The notes beneath the pieces were generated by a model. It was not told where the DNA came from, searched no databases, and was given only the letters and a program-made list of their open reading frames with translations. 64,000 nucleotides of DNA from Anastatus disparis (Eukaryota > Arthropoda > Insecta > Hymenoptera > Eupelmidae), in contig JAFFSR010000343.1 of NCBI GenBank assembly GCA_017163975.1, positions 4,596,001 to 4,660,000 on the forward strand. The letters are read 5' to 3'. Positions 35,096-45,218 of this stretch are shown one piece after another. Every line of letters starts with the position of its first letter. The stretch's first letter is position 1. A program made the translations under genes and the position numbers.

Positions 35096-35139
35096 ATAAT
35101 ATAAAAAAATAAATAATAAATTTAATCTAATATACTAAA

Positions 35140-35833
35140 TTAATTATACATGGCGAACGATATGCTTTTATTAAATTCCGCGCGACTGAACGGTGAATAT
35201 ATAGCCGTTCGTTCCAAGTTATGGCAAGCGCAATCGACTTCATCCCTTCCTTCATCTTCTTCGGGTAGTGGCGTCTGGATTAGAAGGTATTGAGTGAGTA
35301 GCCATTCCTTAAGAGCATGCGCATTTGTCACTGCACATACTGGTTTCTTTGCAAATGGATGACAGTCACATTTGTAGCCATCGATATCAATCTTCTTGAG
35401 GGCTTTTAACTTAGGTGATCCGATTTCCTCCATGTTAACAATAGTTCTAGAAAAAAATAAGAGCAATTAAAAATAATCAAGTATACATTTATATTCATAC
35501 TTACTTTCTTGGTAAAATCTCTTGTATCCATCTTTTTTTGTCAAGACCTTTGACGTATATTTTAACAGTACTCTTTAGACTATCTTGTAATACTTTGATT
35601 ACGTCATAGTGCGGAGTTGCTCCAGCTTCCCACGGAATTACATGATGCTTCTTCTCTAACCATTCGTTTACCAACTGTTCCACAGCAAGAAGTTTCTTCC
35701 ACTTACAAGGAGGTTGGAAAAAGTATACCAAGGGCTTTGCATCCATCTCTACGGAAAAAATGACGGCCTTTTTTACAACAAATAGGTTCGAGGATCTTCT
35801 GAAGCCTTGTACGTCTAATACGTATTCCATCAT
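35140..35833 (-). CDS. Two-exon protein of unknown function, Polinton-linked
   Basis: Exon 1 is 35833-35505, the intron 35504-35447 (GTAAG ... TTTTTTCTAG), exon 2 35446-35140; joined in frame it gives 211 residues without a stop. Blocks: EYVLDVQGFRRSSN at the start, PPCKWKKL, PWEAGATPHYD, KIYVKGLDKKRWIQEIL at the end of exon 1; exon 2 has YKCDCHPFAKKPVCAVTNAHALKEWL, a Cys/His cluster. I recall similar proteins from insect Polintons but no assigned function; a nuclease-like fold is possible. A relative lies at 47662. TATA-like TATAAAAG lies at about 35910-35920 on its strand. Confidence 0.65.
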
Positions 35834-35929
35834 CTCTTAAGACTACTCTCTCCTTGATGTTGCTGCTAGCTCTCTGAACTGAAAAATGATTGGACAGAGC
35901 TCGTGAGCTTTCTTTTATACTCTCATCCC

Positions 35930-36105
35930 TTCTCTCTTAAGGTTTCCACCTCCATCGAATCCCTTCTCTCTGTAAGCTACCACCTCCATCGCATTCCTTC
36001 TCTCTGTAAGCTACCACCTACATCGCATCCCCTTTCTTTGAGCTTCACCAATAATAACTTCTCTCTAAACTCCCACTACCATCATATCCCCTCTCTTCCA
36101 ACTTC
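35930..36105 (+). repeat. ~38-bp tandem repeat in the divergent promoter region
   Basis: Three to four imperfect units of CTCTCTGTAAGCTACCACCT followed by CCATCGCAT lie between the minus-strand gene at 35833 and the polymerase gene at 36481. Confidence 0.75.
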
Positions 36106-36308
36106 CAGCGGCATCTTAACCTACCCCATGCTTCCAAAAATGGGTAAAAATGGAGGAGCTCTGCGATCTGAAAATAATTCTTGTGCTTCAAGCTAATCGA
36201 GAAGTAAGTCCTCCGATAAGTCCATATAGAGTTTTTTTTCAAAGATCTCCGGATCATCAACAAAGTGTATAACGAAGATAGAAAAATTTCCAGATAGATC
36301 TTCATAGA

Positions 36309-36379
36309 AGGTAAATATTACACGAGCTATTATTTTTTAAGTACATATTGCAAGAGCTAATTATTTATTTATTTACAGA
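36309..36379 (+). other. Possible leader intron of the polymerase gene
   Basis: GAAGGTAAAT at 36306-36315 and TTTATTTACAG ending 36379 form a donor and acceptor about 70 bp apart, 100 bp before the PolB ATG. Intron size matches others here. Confidence 0.4.
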
Positions 36380-36480
36380 CGTCTTGATCATCGAACAGAG
36401 CTGTTTAACAAAGGGAAAGTCTCAAAGAGCACAACGTGAGAGGGACTTCCACAACCAATTGATAAATCTACAAGGATGAG

Positions 36481-39400
36481 ATGCAATCCTCTGAATATTT
36501 CGCACGTACTGTCAAGCTGCTTCAAGATTCGTTGGAGTATCAGAGAAATGGCCAAGCTGATATCAACGACTTAGAATCTTGGAGAAGTCTGTGTACTGCT
36601 GCCATTGATGGTTTACGTGCTTTGATGACTTCTCATTTATCCAATCATCAGAAGAAAAAGTGCCAGACTTCTATGGTTCATCTGCTCACCATCCAATCCA
36701 AGCTGCGAAGTCTTCTAAAAACAGGCGGGCGTGTACAAGATCCAATCCAGAACGAGTTGCGACCTGTCAGCAATCAAAAGAGCGTTCAATGGGATGACTT
36801 CCAATCAGCGTTCGAGACTCGCATACGATCTGGCGTGATTTCCAACCCAGGCCATCTGGATATCATCACATTCTTGGCTGATGCTCGAGCTGTGTTCGAG
36901 TCGAAGATCACCGATGCTCTCAAAGAATATGCAGCAATCAAAGTCAACGCTGAGCTGTCGACAGAATATACGGTTCAGAAGGATTATTCGATAGTCGCCG
37001 AAGTTAAATATTTCAAAACGAAGAATGCTGCCATCTTTCAGACTACCGACATCATCCAATGGTTTGACAGCAACGTGAAGCTACCCATTCTTCAGGAAAT
37101 AGAGGAATTCGAGCAGAAAGGATCTGTATGGAGCCTGCGAGGGATATTGAGCCTCACCATCAACATCAATAAGCTCAATCCCATGAGAGGAAGCTCGTAC
37201 ATCCAGCTACCGAAGTGGGCAACCTTATCTGCGCTTTATTCAGCTGATCGGCATCCACAGCGTGTAAGCAAATACACAGATTACGAAGGCGTGCTCGACA
37301 TTAAAGGAATAGATTTTCCAACTTCAGTAAAACAGGTGGCTAAATTTGAAAATCAGAACAACGTCTCAATCAACGTGTATATATTAAAGAAGTCTGGCAT
37401 CAACTATTCAATGCATCCATGTCATGTCACCTCTCTCAAAAAGGAACGTTATGTCAATCTATTACTCATTCAAGACGTTAACGTTGATGATGATGAAAAA
37501 GCCGGCAGCAACGACGAGGATTCACTACCCAAATTCTATTATGTGTGGATCAAGAACTTATCTCGACTTGTAAGGAAACAAGTAACGAAACATGACCATC
37601 ATCATTATATCTGCAATAGGTGTTTACATTTCTTCAATAACGAGGAGAAATGCAAGAATCACGAAGTGGACTGTCAGCAGATGAATAAATGCAGGATTCG
37701 ATTACCTTCGGAGGATGATAATATGCTGTCTTTCCGTAACTTCAAGAACAAAACTAAAGCCCCATTCACCATCTATGCAGATTTCGAGTGCTTGTTAAAA
37801 CCTGTGGAGCATGATGTAAAAGTCTGTCAACAACATCAAACCTACAGCATCGGCTACTACGTGAAGTGCAGCTTCGATGGTAAAAGATCAGGCTACTTCA
37901 GCTACAGGTAAGAAGAAGAAGAAGATGCGAAGACTCCAGCACAGTGGTTCGTGGAGAAACTTGGAGGATTAGCCGATGAATTTAATTCAATGTATACTAA
38001 TCCAAAACCCATTAATCTTACTAGAGAAGAGGAAGCTGAGTTCAAAGCAGCGAGGTCTTGCCATACCTCCAACAAATCTTTTGCTCCCGCTGCTATCAAA
38101 GTTCGGGATCACTGCCATCTTACTGGAAAATTCAGAGGAGCTGCTCACGAGGGATGTAACATCAACTTCAAAGATGCACGGCTCATCCCAGTAATATTCC
38201 ACAATGTGACTGACTATGATTCACACTTCATCATCAAAGATCTCGCTACAGCTGACAACTTCAAAGGACGAGTTCAATTGATTCCAGAGAATAAGGAGCG
38301 CTACATTTTCTTTACCAAATATGTAGGAGGAAGCAATGTGAGTTTCCGTTTTCTAGACTCCTTTAGATTCATGGCATCGTCTTTGGAGAAATCGGCCTTA
38401 TACTTGGATAAATTTAAGATTACACCGCAATCCTACTGCACAGATGAGCAGATCAAGCTGTTGGTGAAAAAAGGAGTCTTCTCGTACGATTATGTAAGCT
38501 GCTTAGAAAAGTTGGAAGACAAGGAGCTCCCGTCTAAAGACGATTTCTACAATAAATTGAACGAGAGCGAGATCAGCATGGAAGATTACGAGCACGCTAA
38601 TAATGTGTGGGAAAAGCTCAAGATTAAGACGCTCAGAGAGTATTCAGACGTCTATTTGAAAACAGATGTGCTCTTATTGGCCGACGTCCTTAAAAACTTT
38701 AGAGCAACTTGCATGGACGCGTATGGATTGGATCCGGCGCAGTATTATACGACTCCAGGCTTGACATGGGATGCCATGTTGAAACATACCAACATCAAGC
38801 TGAAGCTTTTAACGGACATCGATATGCTCATGTTTGTAGAGAGAGGCATCAGAGGAGGAGTCAGCGAATGCTTCAACCGTTACGCCAAGGCAAACAACCA
38901 GTATATGGAGGACTATAATCCAGCTGAGGAAGATGAGTACCTCATGTACTTGGACACCAACTATCTATATGAATGGGCGATGACTCAACATCTACCATAC
39001 GAAGATTTCAAGTGGGGCAACACCGATTTCATCAACGAGCATCTTGAAGTCATCTTAGAGATCCCGCATGATTCAGATATTGGATTTATTTTCGAGGTAT
39101 ATCCACAATATCCTGTAGAAATTTATGATGCTCACCAGGATCTGCCTCTGTGTCCTGAGCATCAAGCGTCATCTGGTAGCAACCAGAAAAAATTGTTAAC
39201 GACTCTCCATGCCAAACAACGCTATGTGATCCACTACAGGGCGCTCCAACAAGCAGTAGAGAATGGACTCATCATCAAGAAAATACATAGGATGGTGCAG
39301 TTCAAACAAGGTCCATGGTTGAAAGCATATGTTGATATGAACACGGAGAAAAGGCAGCAATCTAAGAATGAGTTTGAAAAACTTTTCTTCAAGCTCATGA

Positions 39401-40020
39401 TCAATGCTGTCTATGGCAAGACCATGGAGAACAAGCGCAAAAGAGTAGATGTCAAGCTCGTTAACAAATGGAGTGGACGATATGGCGCAGAGGCTTTAAT
39501 CGCAAGTCCCAACTTCCACAGTAGGTCAATATTTGACGAGAATCTTGTGGCGATTCAGCTAACTAGAACCAAGATTACAATAAGGAAGCCGATTTACGTG
39601 GGTCTTGGCGTATTGAACATCTCCAAGACCTTGATCTATGACTTCCACTATGGGTATATGAAGAAGGAGATCGGTAGCAGATGCAAGTTTCTCTACACAG
39701 ACACAGATAGTCTTATCTATGAGATCAAAGATGAGAACATCTTCGATAGGATGAAGAAGGATATCGAAAAGTTCGATACTTCTGATTATCATGTTAATAA
39801 CCAGTTTGGACTTCCTCTGGTGAACAAGAAAGTCGTAGGACTTATGAAGGATGAATGCGGTGGTAACATCATGACTGAATTCATCGGTCTTCGCAGTAAG
39901 ATGTATGCCGTCTGCATTCAAAAGGAAAAGCCGGTTAAGAAAGCCAAGGGAGTCAAGACGTCTGTAGTGAAGACTCACATAGGTTTCGAGAACTCAACAA
40001 ACAGGAAGCTCTTGAGATGA
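36481..40020 (+). pseudogene. Polinton protein-primed DNA polymerase B, one nonsense codon
   Basis: 476 codons, then an in-frame TAA at 37909-37911, then 703 more codons in the same frame. Features: a helical N-terminal region; C2H2-like YICNRCLHFF...KNHEVDC (residues ~377-400); exonuclease motif YADFECLL; FHNVTDYDSHFI; palm motif A MYLDTNYLYEWAMTQ; motif B KLMINAVYGKTMEN; motif C FLYTDTDSLI with both Asp. It replicates the Polinton genome in the family. The stop overlaps a good splice-donor sequence (CAGGTAAGAAG), so an alternative is splicing, but the open frame beyond argues for a simple nonsense change. The C terminus departs from the family after HIGFEN and likely is frameshifted. Confidence 0.85.
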
Positions 40021-40169
40021 TGGAGGAGTAAGGAGAAGACGTGGTGGGAGTAGCCCCAGAGAGGGGAAAAGTCCTACATAAAGAGCAGCGGCAGCGACCA
40101 GAGCTCATTCAGTCGCTCGATGAGCCTGAGTACGAAGAGCTTCCCAACAAAAGACCAAGAGTTTGAAGA
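40000..40169 (+). pseudogene. Residual frame after PolB ending KRPRV
   Basis: From about 40000 a frame offset from PolB reads LNKQEALEMMEE, stop, then EDVVGVAPERGKVLHKEQRQ and on to ELPNKRPRV before TGA at 40167-40169. It may be a shifted extension of the polymerase gene or the 3' exon of something else. The end resembles a nuclear localisation signal. Confidence 0.35.
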
Positions 40170-40298
40170 ACATCATATTATGTAAGTATTATAATAAAGT
40201 CTTATATATTTATTATAATACAATAAAATACTTTTCTCTTTTTCAGAATCGACTTTGCAATGCTTAATAGGATTTTCTCCATTACTTTCCTTCCATAG

Positions 40299-40541
40299 AA
40301 GAACTTGTCAGAGCTGGAGAAGGATCAAACATATATGGTCATCAGGCTGAGACAAGTCGGCAATAAATTCGGTTTGAGAGTGGTGATCACCATTAAAGAA
40401 GAATTTCAAGTCTTTTTACCGGATCCAGTATCTAAGGCGCTGAAGAAGAATGATGAGTTGTTTAATGAATTAGCAGCTAAGGCTAACAAATACACCTTAT
40501 TTATATTGTACCATGGGGACAATAAGTTAGAATTTTGTTAA
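40299..40541 (+). CDS. Small Polinton protein, probable OB-fold-like nucleic-acid binder (3' exon)
   Basis: Opens after a strong acceptor (TTTTCTCCATTACTTTCC...ATAG ending 40298). It reads LSELEKDQTYMVIRLRQVGN, ...FGLRVVITIKEEFQVFLPDPV, ...KYTLFILYHGDNKLEFC. This short protein with pattern L-x3-x-Y-x-I...FG..VV..L...F.VFLP is a regular companion of insect Polintons. The beta-rich pattern suggests an OB fold, but that is inference. The 5' exon with the ATG is not identified (a further donor GTAAGT at 40181 and acceptor at 40247 are present). 3' stem-loop copy 4 follows. Confidence 0.6.
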   Translation, partial: KNLSELEKDQTYMVIRLRQVGNKFGLRVVITIKEEFQVFLPDPVSKALKKNDELFNELAAKANKYTLFILYHGDNKLEFC

Positions 40542-40574
40542 TTGAAAATAAAAAAATAAAATAAAAAAAAATAA

Positions 40575-40716
40575 AGAGAAAGTTCATGGAAGGGAAAACA
40601 AGTCATGGGTTAGTCCTATATAGTAAATTCGTTCATTATATAAGGCTAACAAATGATGATTTCATTGGTTGTTCCTCACAGGTATAGGCGAAGGTGGGGG
40701 CCTTACCACTTTCATT
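40575..40716 (+). terminator. Polinton 3' stem-loop module, copy 4
   Basis: Stem-loop 40681-40707: GGTA, bulged T, AGGC, loop GAAGGTGGGG, GCCT, TACC. The box GGTTGTTCCTCACAGG immediately precedes it. Outer GAGAAAGT (40576-40583) faces ACTTTC (40708-40713). Relative to copy 2 there is a ~75-bp insertion between the outer arm and the box. It follows the stop at 40541 after AATAAA. Confidence 0.55.
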
Positions 40717-40828
40717 TTACTCGTTTTTAATTATTAAACTTATTAATCCAGCTATTGTGAGAAGCATCAAAACCAAGCCATATTACGTAGACTTGATTAC
40801 CACGTTCCTTCAAGACTTTTTCTACAAG

Positions 40829-41643
40829 TTATAAACCTGGATACATTGCTTTCTGGAGTTCCTGCTCATAGGAGCCGCGAGTGATAGGCTGATCACGATA
40901 ATCTTTAAGATGGTAAGTTACTGGATTAGTTGCTGCCACTTTAGTTATTGTAAATATCTCTGTGGACCAGTTAGGTGTATATCCCTTCTCAAATAATTGC
41001 TTCACGTTACTAACTCTAACTTTATCACCAACTTTGAACTTTGGCTTTTTAGTTGGAATAATTTTTTTATTAAAACGTTTGAAAACTTTTGCTTCGTTAG
41101 TAACTGTAACTTCGTTGGGTTTCATACCGATAGTTCGATGTTTTCTATCATTGTAAGCTATTATTAGCTTAGTTAAGATATCAAGCCATTTATAGTTTCC
41201 ACGTAAACTAAACTCTACCCACATCTTATTTATCAGTGTACGATTGAAACGTTTACAAATGGATGCTTCAAGATTGCTGTACGTAGAGTATAAATTAATC
41301 TTGTATTTTTCCATGAGACTTTGAAAATACGTATTATCGAACTTTTTACCTTTATCTGTTTGTAAATTCTTTGGTATTCAATCTTTACGTAACATAAATT
41401 TCATAGCATCGGTGACATCTTGTCCAGTTTTTCGTTTAACAGGAACTGCCCACGCATACTTTGAAAATACATCTATTACAGTAAGCATATATTTAAAACC
41501 TTTATTCTCTTTACAATGAGGTTGCATTTCTACTAGATCTGCTTGCCATGTCTCATCCAAACCTCGCACATCGAACTTTTGACGTGGATAATTACGACGT
41601 GCTGGCTTGTGAAGCTCCTCTACTACTCTTTGTCGTTGTTTAA
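40829..41643 (-). pseudogene. Polinton retroviral-type integrase, nonsense codon and altered active site
   Basis: DDE-type core: WQADLVEM (first Asp, about 41537), NLQTDKGKKF (second Asp). The residue expected to be the catalytic Glu, in ASICKRFNRT, is Lys (codon 41252-41254). An in-frame TGA at 41378-41380 splits the gene. The C-terminal part KPKFKVGDKVRVSN...YTPNWSTEIFTITKV is the SH3/chromo-like DNA-binding tail of retroviral integrases. No ATG is visible upstream before the stop of the next gene. In the family it inserts the Polinton; this copy cannot. Confidence 0.85.
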
Positions 41644-42029
41644 TCGATGATTATCGATTGACTATTTTGCACTAACAGTGATAATGCCTTTTTTATAGTT
41701 TCAATTTCCGTCTGGCTTTGTACGAATTTCTTATCGAGTTCATCTCGATACATCTCTACTATTTTATCTAGATTATTAAGATCACTTCTCAAACTAGATA
41801 TTGAATCTAATAATCTTTGAACTTCCAAACGCACGAAACGTTGTAAAGTATCTAAATTTACAGTTTCATTGAGTTGATTAAGTGATGCGAGGTTACAAAG
41901 TCTCTTATTCTCCAAGTCATACTGACCATCAGATGTGATAATATATCCAACACCTGGAGGACCACGACCACCCTTGTTTCGTTTAAGATAACGTCCGAAT
42001 ACATCGACACTCATCTTGATAATGTTCAA
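41640..42029 (-). CDS. Coiled-coil Polinton protein, unknown function
   Basis: 129 residues, uninterrupted. The N terminus MSVDVFGRYLKRNKG...GPPGVGYIITSDGQYDLENKRLCNL resembles a recurrent Polinton protein: V-D-V-F-G, then G-V-G-Y, then D-x-E-N-K-R-L. The rest is a heptad-rich coiled coil (LQRFVRLEVQRLLDSISSLR...). The stop overlaps the start of the integrase reading frame by a few bases. It may be a virion or assembly component, by analogy with fibre-like coiled coils, but that is a guess. Confidence 0.6.
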   Translation of the reverse strand: MNIIKMSVDVFGRYLKRNKGGRGPPGVGYIITSDGQYDLENKRLCNLASLNQLNETVNLDTLQRFVRLEVQRLLDSISSLRSDLNNLDKIVEMYRDELDKKFVQSQTEIETIKKALSLLVQNSQSIIID

Positions 42030-42044
42030 GTATTCACTTGTGTC

Positions 42045-42908
42045 TCAGTATATATAGCCAGCTTTTTGTAGTTCTTTAATGATTGAATGAATCTCATTTG
42101 TGTGACTAAGGTTTCCAGCTTCTCTCTCAGCTATGAGTAGTCGTAATCGATCGACAAGTTTATTGGGATCATCCCAATAGACGTAATCCATCAACATATC
42201 CCTTCTAGCAACTTTACATCGAGGTAATAATCCACCATCACGTTTAAACAAAGGAGTAATGATATTATCAAATTTCTTGCTTCTGTGAGCACGAATTTGT
42301 TCATCGCTTCTGTAACGTCTCTTGTGAGAACTATAGCAGCTTCAAGAATTTATTGATAGTTCTCTATATCAGTTGAACTCACATTTTGCTGATTAGGTTG
42401 TTTTGCCAATATCAACTCTAGCAAACCATCAGTTCTAGGATATTTCACTTTTTTAACTTTTACATATCTATTTTTAAAGTAAATAAGTGAGTCGCCTATT
42501 AGGTATTTGTCATCTTCTTTACGAATACCATAAATTTTATCTAAATCCTCGGTTTGATTTTTCATGAGTTTGAGAATATACTTGTTATTGTTCATTCCGC
42601 TATTTTCATCATCAATGAGAGCTGATTTAAATTCTGTATCCATATGTGGTCGAACAGTTTCTTTCAAAGATAGTTCATCACAAGACTCGGTAATATTGTC
42701 ATCATTTACACTTATATATATTAACAAGTTTCTGTAGAAGATCGACTATTGGTTTGAAAGTTTCTCCGATTGCTTTCTCGAAATTATCCTTTCCATATTT
42801 CAATAGATTGTATTTACGCTTGACTGCATTTCTCGCTTTGATAAGTCGATGCAATATATCTTTTCTTCGGCGAATGTCGGTCGTGTTTTCGATTCGACGT
42901 TCAATCAT
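42045..42908 (-). pseudogene. DUF8207-like Polinton protein in three frames
   Basis: Pieces in order: 42908-42702 (RRRKDILHRLIKARNAVKRK), 42727-42350 (DLDKIYGIRKEDDKYLIGDS, GLLELILAKQP, then NYQ and stop), and 42300-42045 (RAHRSKKFDNIITPLFKRDG, WDDPNKLVDRLRLLIAEREA). The block order matches a protein family I know from insect and cnidarian Polintons as DUF8207; function unknown. Two frameshifts (near 42715 and 42320) and a TAA after NYQ break it. Confidence 0.65.
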
Positions 42909-42925
42909 GGAATGTTATGACTACA

Positions 42926-43651
42926 CTAAGAGTGCGCTATATTTGTAGCAAAACAGTCAAAGCCCTTTCTATACTTGCCAGCATTGATTGAACTATCTTT
43001 ATCCATCATCAAGAAACCATACTTATCATCTGTCTAACATCTTGAACATAGACTTTTGAATTGAGCATAAGACATGTCTGAATTTACGTGATCATCGTCC
43101 AAATGACTAAGGTTAACATCATCTTGACGGAAAATTATCAACAGATTTACATTGTCTCTTACAAGATGTTTTGGTATATGAGCATAAGATTGACAGAGAT
43201 AAAAACAATCAACATTCTTGTGTCTTCCCATGCAGAAAAATGCTCTCACGTTATCCTGTTTCTCGCAAGCTATAACATCGAATACCATTATGGAATTAGG
43301 TAAGGCATCGTCAGGTGATACTACTGATTCGTGTTCGCTGAATGGAAAATATTGTATACCGTCTATCGGTTCGAGGAATTCCTTCAAATACTTATACTTT
43401 GGTTGATTTAGAGATTTCGGGTAGACGTATACGTTCTCGAATCCTAGTCCATTAGGATGCATAATCATTGCAAGTAGGATATTAGTTTTACCACAGTTTG
43501 ATGGCCCACAAAATATGGCTTGAATACTAGCGGGAAGTAAGTCTCTATGCCTTTTTGTCTTTTTTTCCTGCTCGACTATGGTGTAAAAATTTACGATTGG
43601 AAGTTTAACCAGATGTTCCTTGAAATTCATGTTGATGTAATTAGATCTCAA
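42926..43651 (-). pseudogene. Polinton genome-packaging ATPase (FtsK/HerA type), premature stop
   Basis: Walker A IFCGPSNCGKTN at residues 47-58. The Walker B-like SIMVFDVIACE has one acidic residue fewer than usual in this family. NVDCFYLCQSYAHIPKHLVRDN corresponds to the sensor region. An in-frame TAG at 43034-43036 cuts the chain, and the same frame then continues KYGFLMMDKD...SSINAGKYRKGFD to 42926, the normal C terminus. The Met at residue 8 is a likelier start than the first. In the family it packages DNA into virions. The gene is divergent from the protease gene. Confidence 0.8.
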
Positions 43652-43752
43652 ACAAGAGTGATCGGTTTAGTATAAATAGAGGCTTTATATACTCTCACAA
43701 GCATCAGTCTTCACTTGACCTTTATACGGTGATGATCGTACATTATTAACAA
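43652..43752. promoter_or_regulatory. Divergent promoter between ATPase and protease genes
   Basis: Plus strand has TATAAATAGAGG at about 43671, then GCATCAGTC (Inr-like TCAGT) some 34 bp later. Minus strand has TATATAAAG (about 43692-43684) and GATCACTC about 30 bp on. Spacing suits arthropod TATA/Inr core promoters in both directions. Confidence 0.5.
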
Positions 43753-44484
43753 CGACAACGTCGACGTGGCCGAGGTTTCCTCTATAGTGCTGTTGAAGCA
43801 GCAGGTGGTAAGGAAAACGTTAAGATCCCACGCAAATTACCGATTCCAAAGAAAGTTGGAGGATTTTTACCATTTCTCATACCGTTATTTGCCGGTTTGA
43901 GTGCAGCTGATGGTATTGCAGGTGGCGCTGCTGGAATAGCTAAGGCAGTTAACGATTCTAAATCTGCCAATTCACAATTGGAGGAGATTAAGAGACATAA
44001 GAAAATGGAAGAAATAGCTCTCAGTAAAAGGGTTCATTTACAGCCAAGTAAGAGTGGACTTGGGCTCCGTCTGAAATCTTACCATGGTAAAGGTTCAAAA
44101 ACAAAGATCGACGAAGTAAGATTGCCTAAGAAAGCTCTTACTGACGCTGATATCATCAAGTATGCCAAAATTTTTAAAATTCCAAACTTTCGAGGAGTTT
44201 TTATGCGAAATGCATTACCAAAAAGTGGTCCTCGTTATCGTGAATCGGCCATCGTTAATCTTGATGATGCAGATGAACCAGGAACTCATTGGGTTGCTTA
44301 TAGGAAATGAGGAAATGGCGTAGTCTATTTCGATAGTTTTGGAGATCTTCAATCACCTTTAGATTTGATGTTGTACTTGGGTGTCAATGGAATCAAGTAC
44401 AACCCTTAAAGATACCAAGACTTCAATACATTTAATTGCGGTCATCTTTGTCTAAAATTCTTGTGCATAACTCTTGGTATATAA
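43753..44484 (+). pseudogene. Polinton adenain-like cysteine protease, two nonsense codons
   Basis: Arg-rich start (RQRRRGRGFLYSAVE), hydrophobic Gly/Ala segment (GGFLPFLIPLFAGLSAADGI, GGAAGIAKAV), then the protease: GTHWVAY with the catalytic His, VYFDSFG with the acidic residue, FNCGHLCL with the nucleophile Cys. In-frame TGA at 44308-44310 and TAA at 44407-44409 both precede the catalytic Cys. No ATG opens the frame. In relatives it matures capsid proteins; the hydrophobic N-terminal part may be a minor capsid or membrane segment. Confidence 0.8.
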
Positions 44485-44520
44485 AGCAAGAAGTATGTGA
44501 ATGTCAACTTATCATAAGTT
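44479..44520 (+). promoter_or_regulatory. TATA-like promoter of the penton-like gene
   Basis: TATATAAAGC at 44479-44488 lies about 50 bp before the ATG at 44532 and overlaps the stop of the protease frame. Confidence 0.45.
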
Positions 44521-44531
44521 TAACAGTCATC

Positions 44532-45218
44532 ATGGAAGATTCATTGACGTTAAGTCTTTCGGGTACATCATTCATACTCAAAGCACAATATTTTCAGCCT
44601 ATTGAACTTCATCTCGATAAGAATTATGTTCTTGGTTTATTTGCCTTTATGACCTTCAATTCAATACCTAACATTGATAAGGGTAACAATCTATTTCATG
44701 TTGGTAAAGAAGAAATTACTTTACCGACAGGTAGTTACGAGATTGAGGACATAGAGAATTATCTTCGCGAGACATTGACACACAAGAATATCTCAATTAG
44801 TATAAAACCTAACAATAATACTCTTCGTAGCAAAATAAAGTGCAATCGACCGATTGATTTTCGAGCAAAAAATACCATAGTACCTTTATTAGGGTTCGCT
44901 AAACGTCTTCTGGAAGCAGACGTCACTCACAGTTCGGATTTACCAGTATCCATCTTGAAGGTCAACGCTCTACGAATAGAGTGTGACATCACCTGCGGTG
45001 GGTATATAAACGGTCAGCGAGCGCACACGATACACGAGTTCTTCCCAGCAGTACTGCCAGGATATAAGATCATCGAAGTTTCTTCACCGGTCATATACCT
45101 TCCGATCGTCGTCAAGAGCATAGATCACATTCAAGTACACATAGTCGATCAAGGCGGACAACTTGTTAATTTCCGAGGAGAAATTATTAGCATCAGATTA
45201 CATCTTAAACAAGCGTAA
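44532..45218 (+). CDS. Penton-like minor capsid protein of the Polinton
   Basis: 228 residues from MEDSLTLSLSGTSFILKAQY, uninterrupted. Recognisable blocks: PIELHLDKNYVLGLFAFMTF, SIPNIDKGNNLFHV, LPTGSYEIEDIENYL, ALRIECDITCGGY, TIHEFFPAVLPGYKIIEV, VIYLPIVV, and the C terminus GEIISIRLHLKQA. Beta-strand-rich, matching the single jelly-roll penton-type protein usual next to the protease in Polintons. The ATG at 44532 fits family starts better than the upstream start at 44436. The major capsid gene expected beside it is missing. Confidence 0.6.
   Translation: MEDSLTLSLSGTSFILKAQYFQPIELHLDKNYVLGLFAFMTFNSIPNIDKGNNLFHVGKEEITLPTGSYEIEDIENYLRETLTHKNISISIKPNNNTLRSKIKCNRPIDFRAKNTIVPLLGFAKRLLEADVTHSSDLPVSILKVNALRIECDITCGGYINGQRAHTIHEFFPAVLPGYKIIEVSSPVIYLPIVVKSIDHIQVHIVDQGGQLVNFRGEIISIRLHLKQA

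Noticed and set aside
36805..37059. Minus-strand frame in PolB
   Set aside because: Shadow of the polymerase gene.
37905..37950. An intron starting at CAGGTAAGAAG in PolB
   Set aside because: The frame beyond the TAA is open and matches the family without a gap, and no acceptor gives a better join; a nonsense codon is simpler.
43782..43970. Minus-strand Ala-rich frame
   Set aside because: Antisense of the protease N-terminal region.
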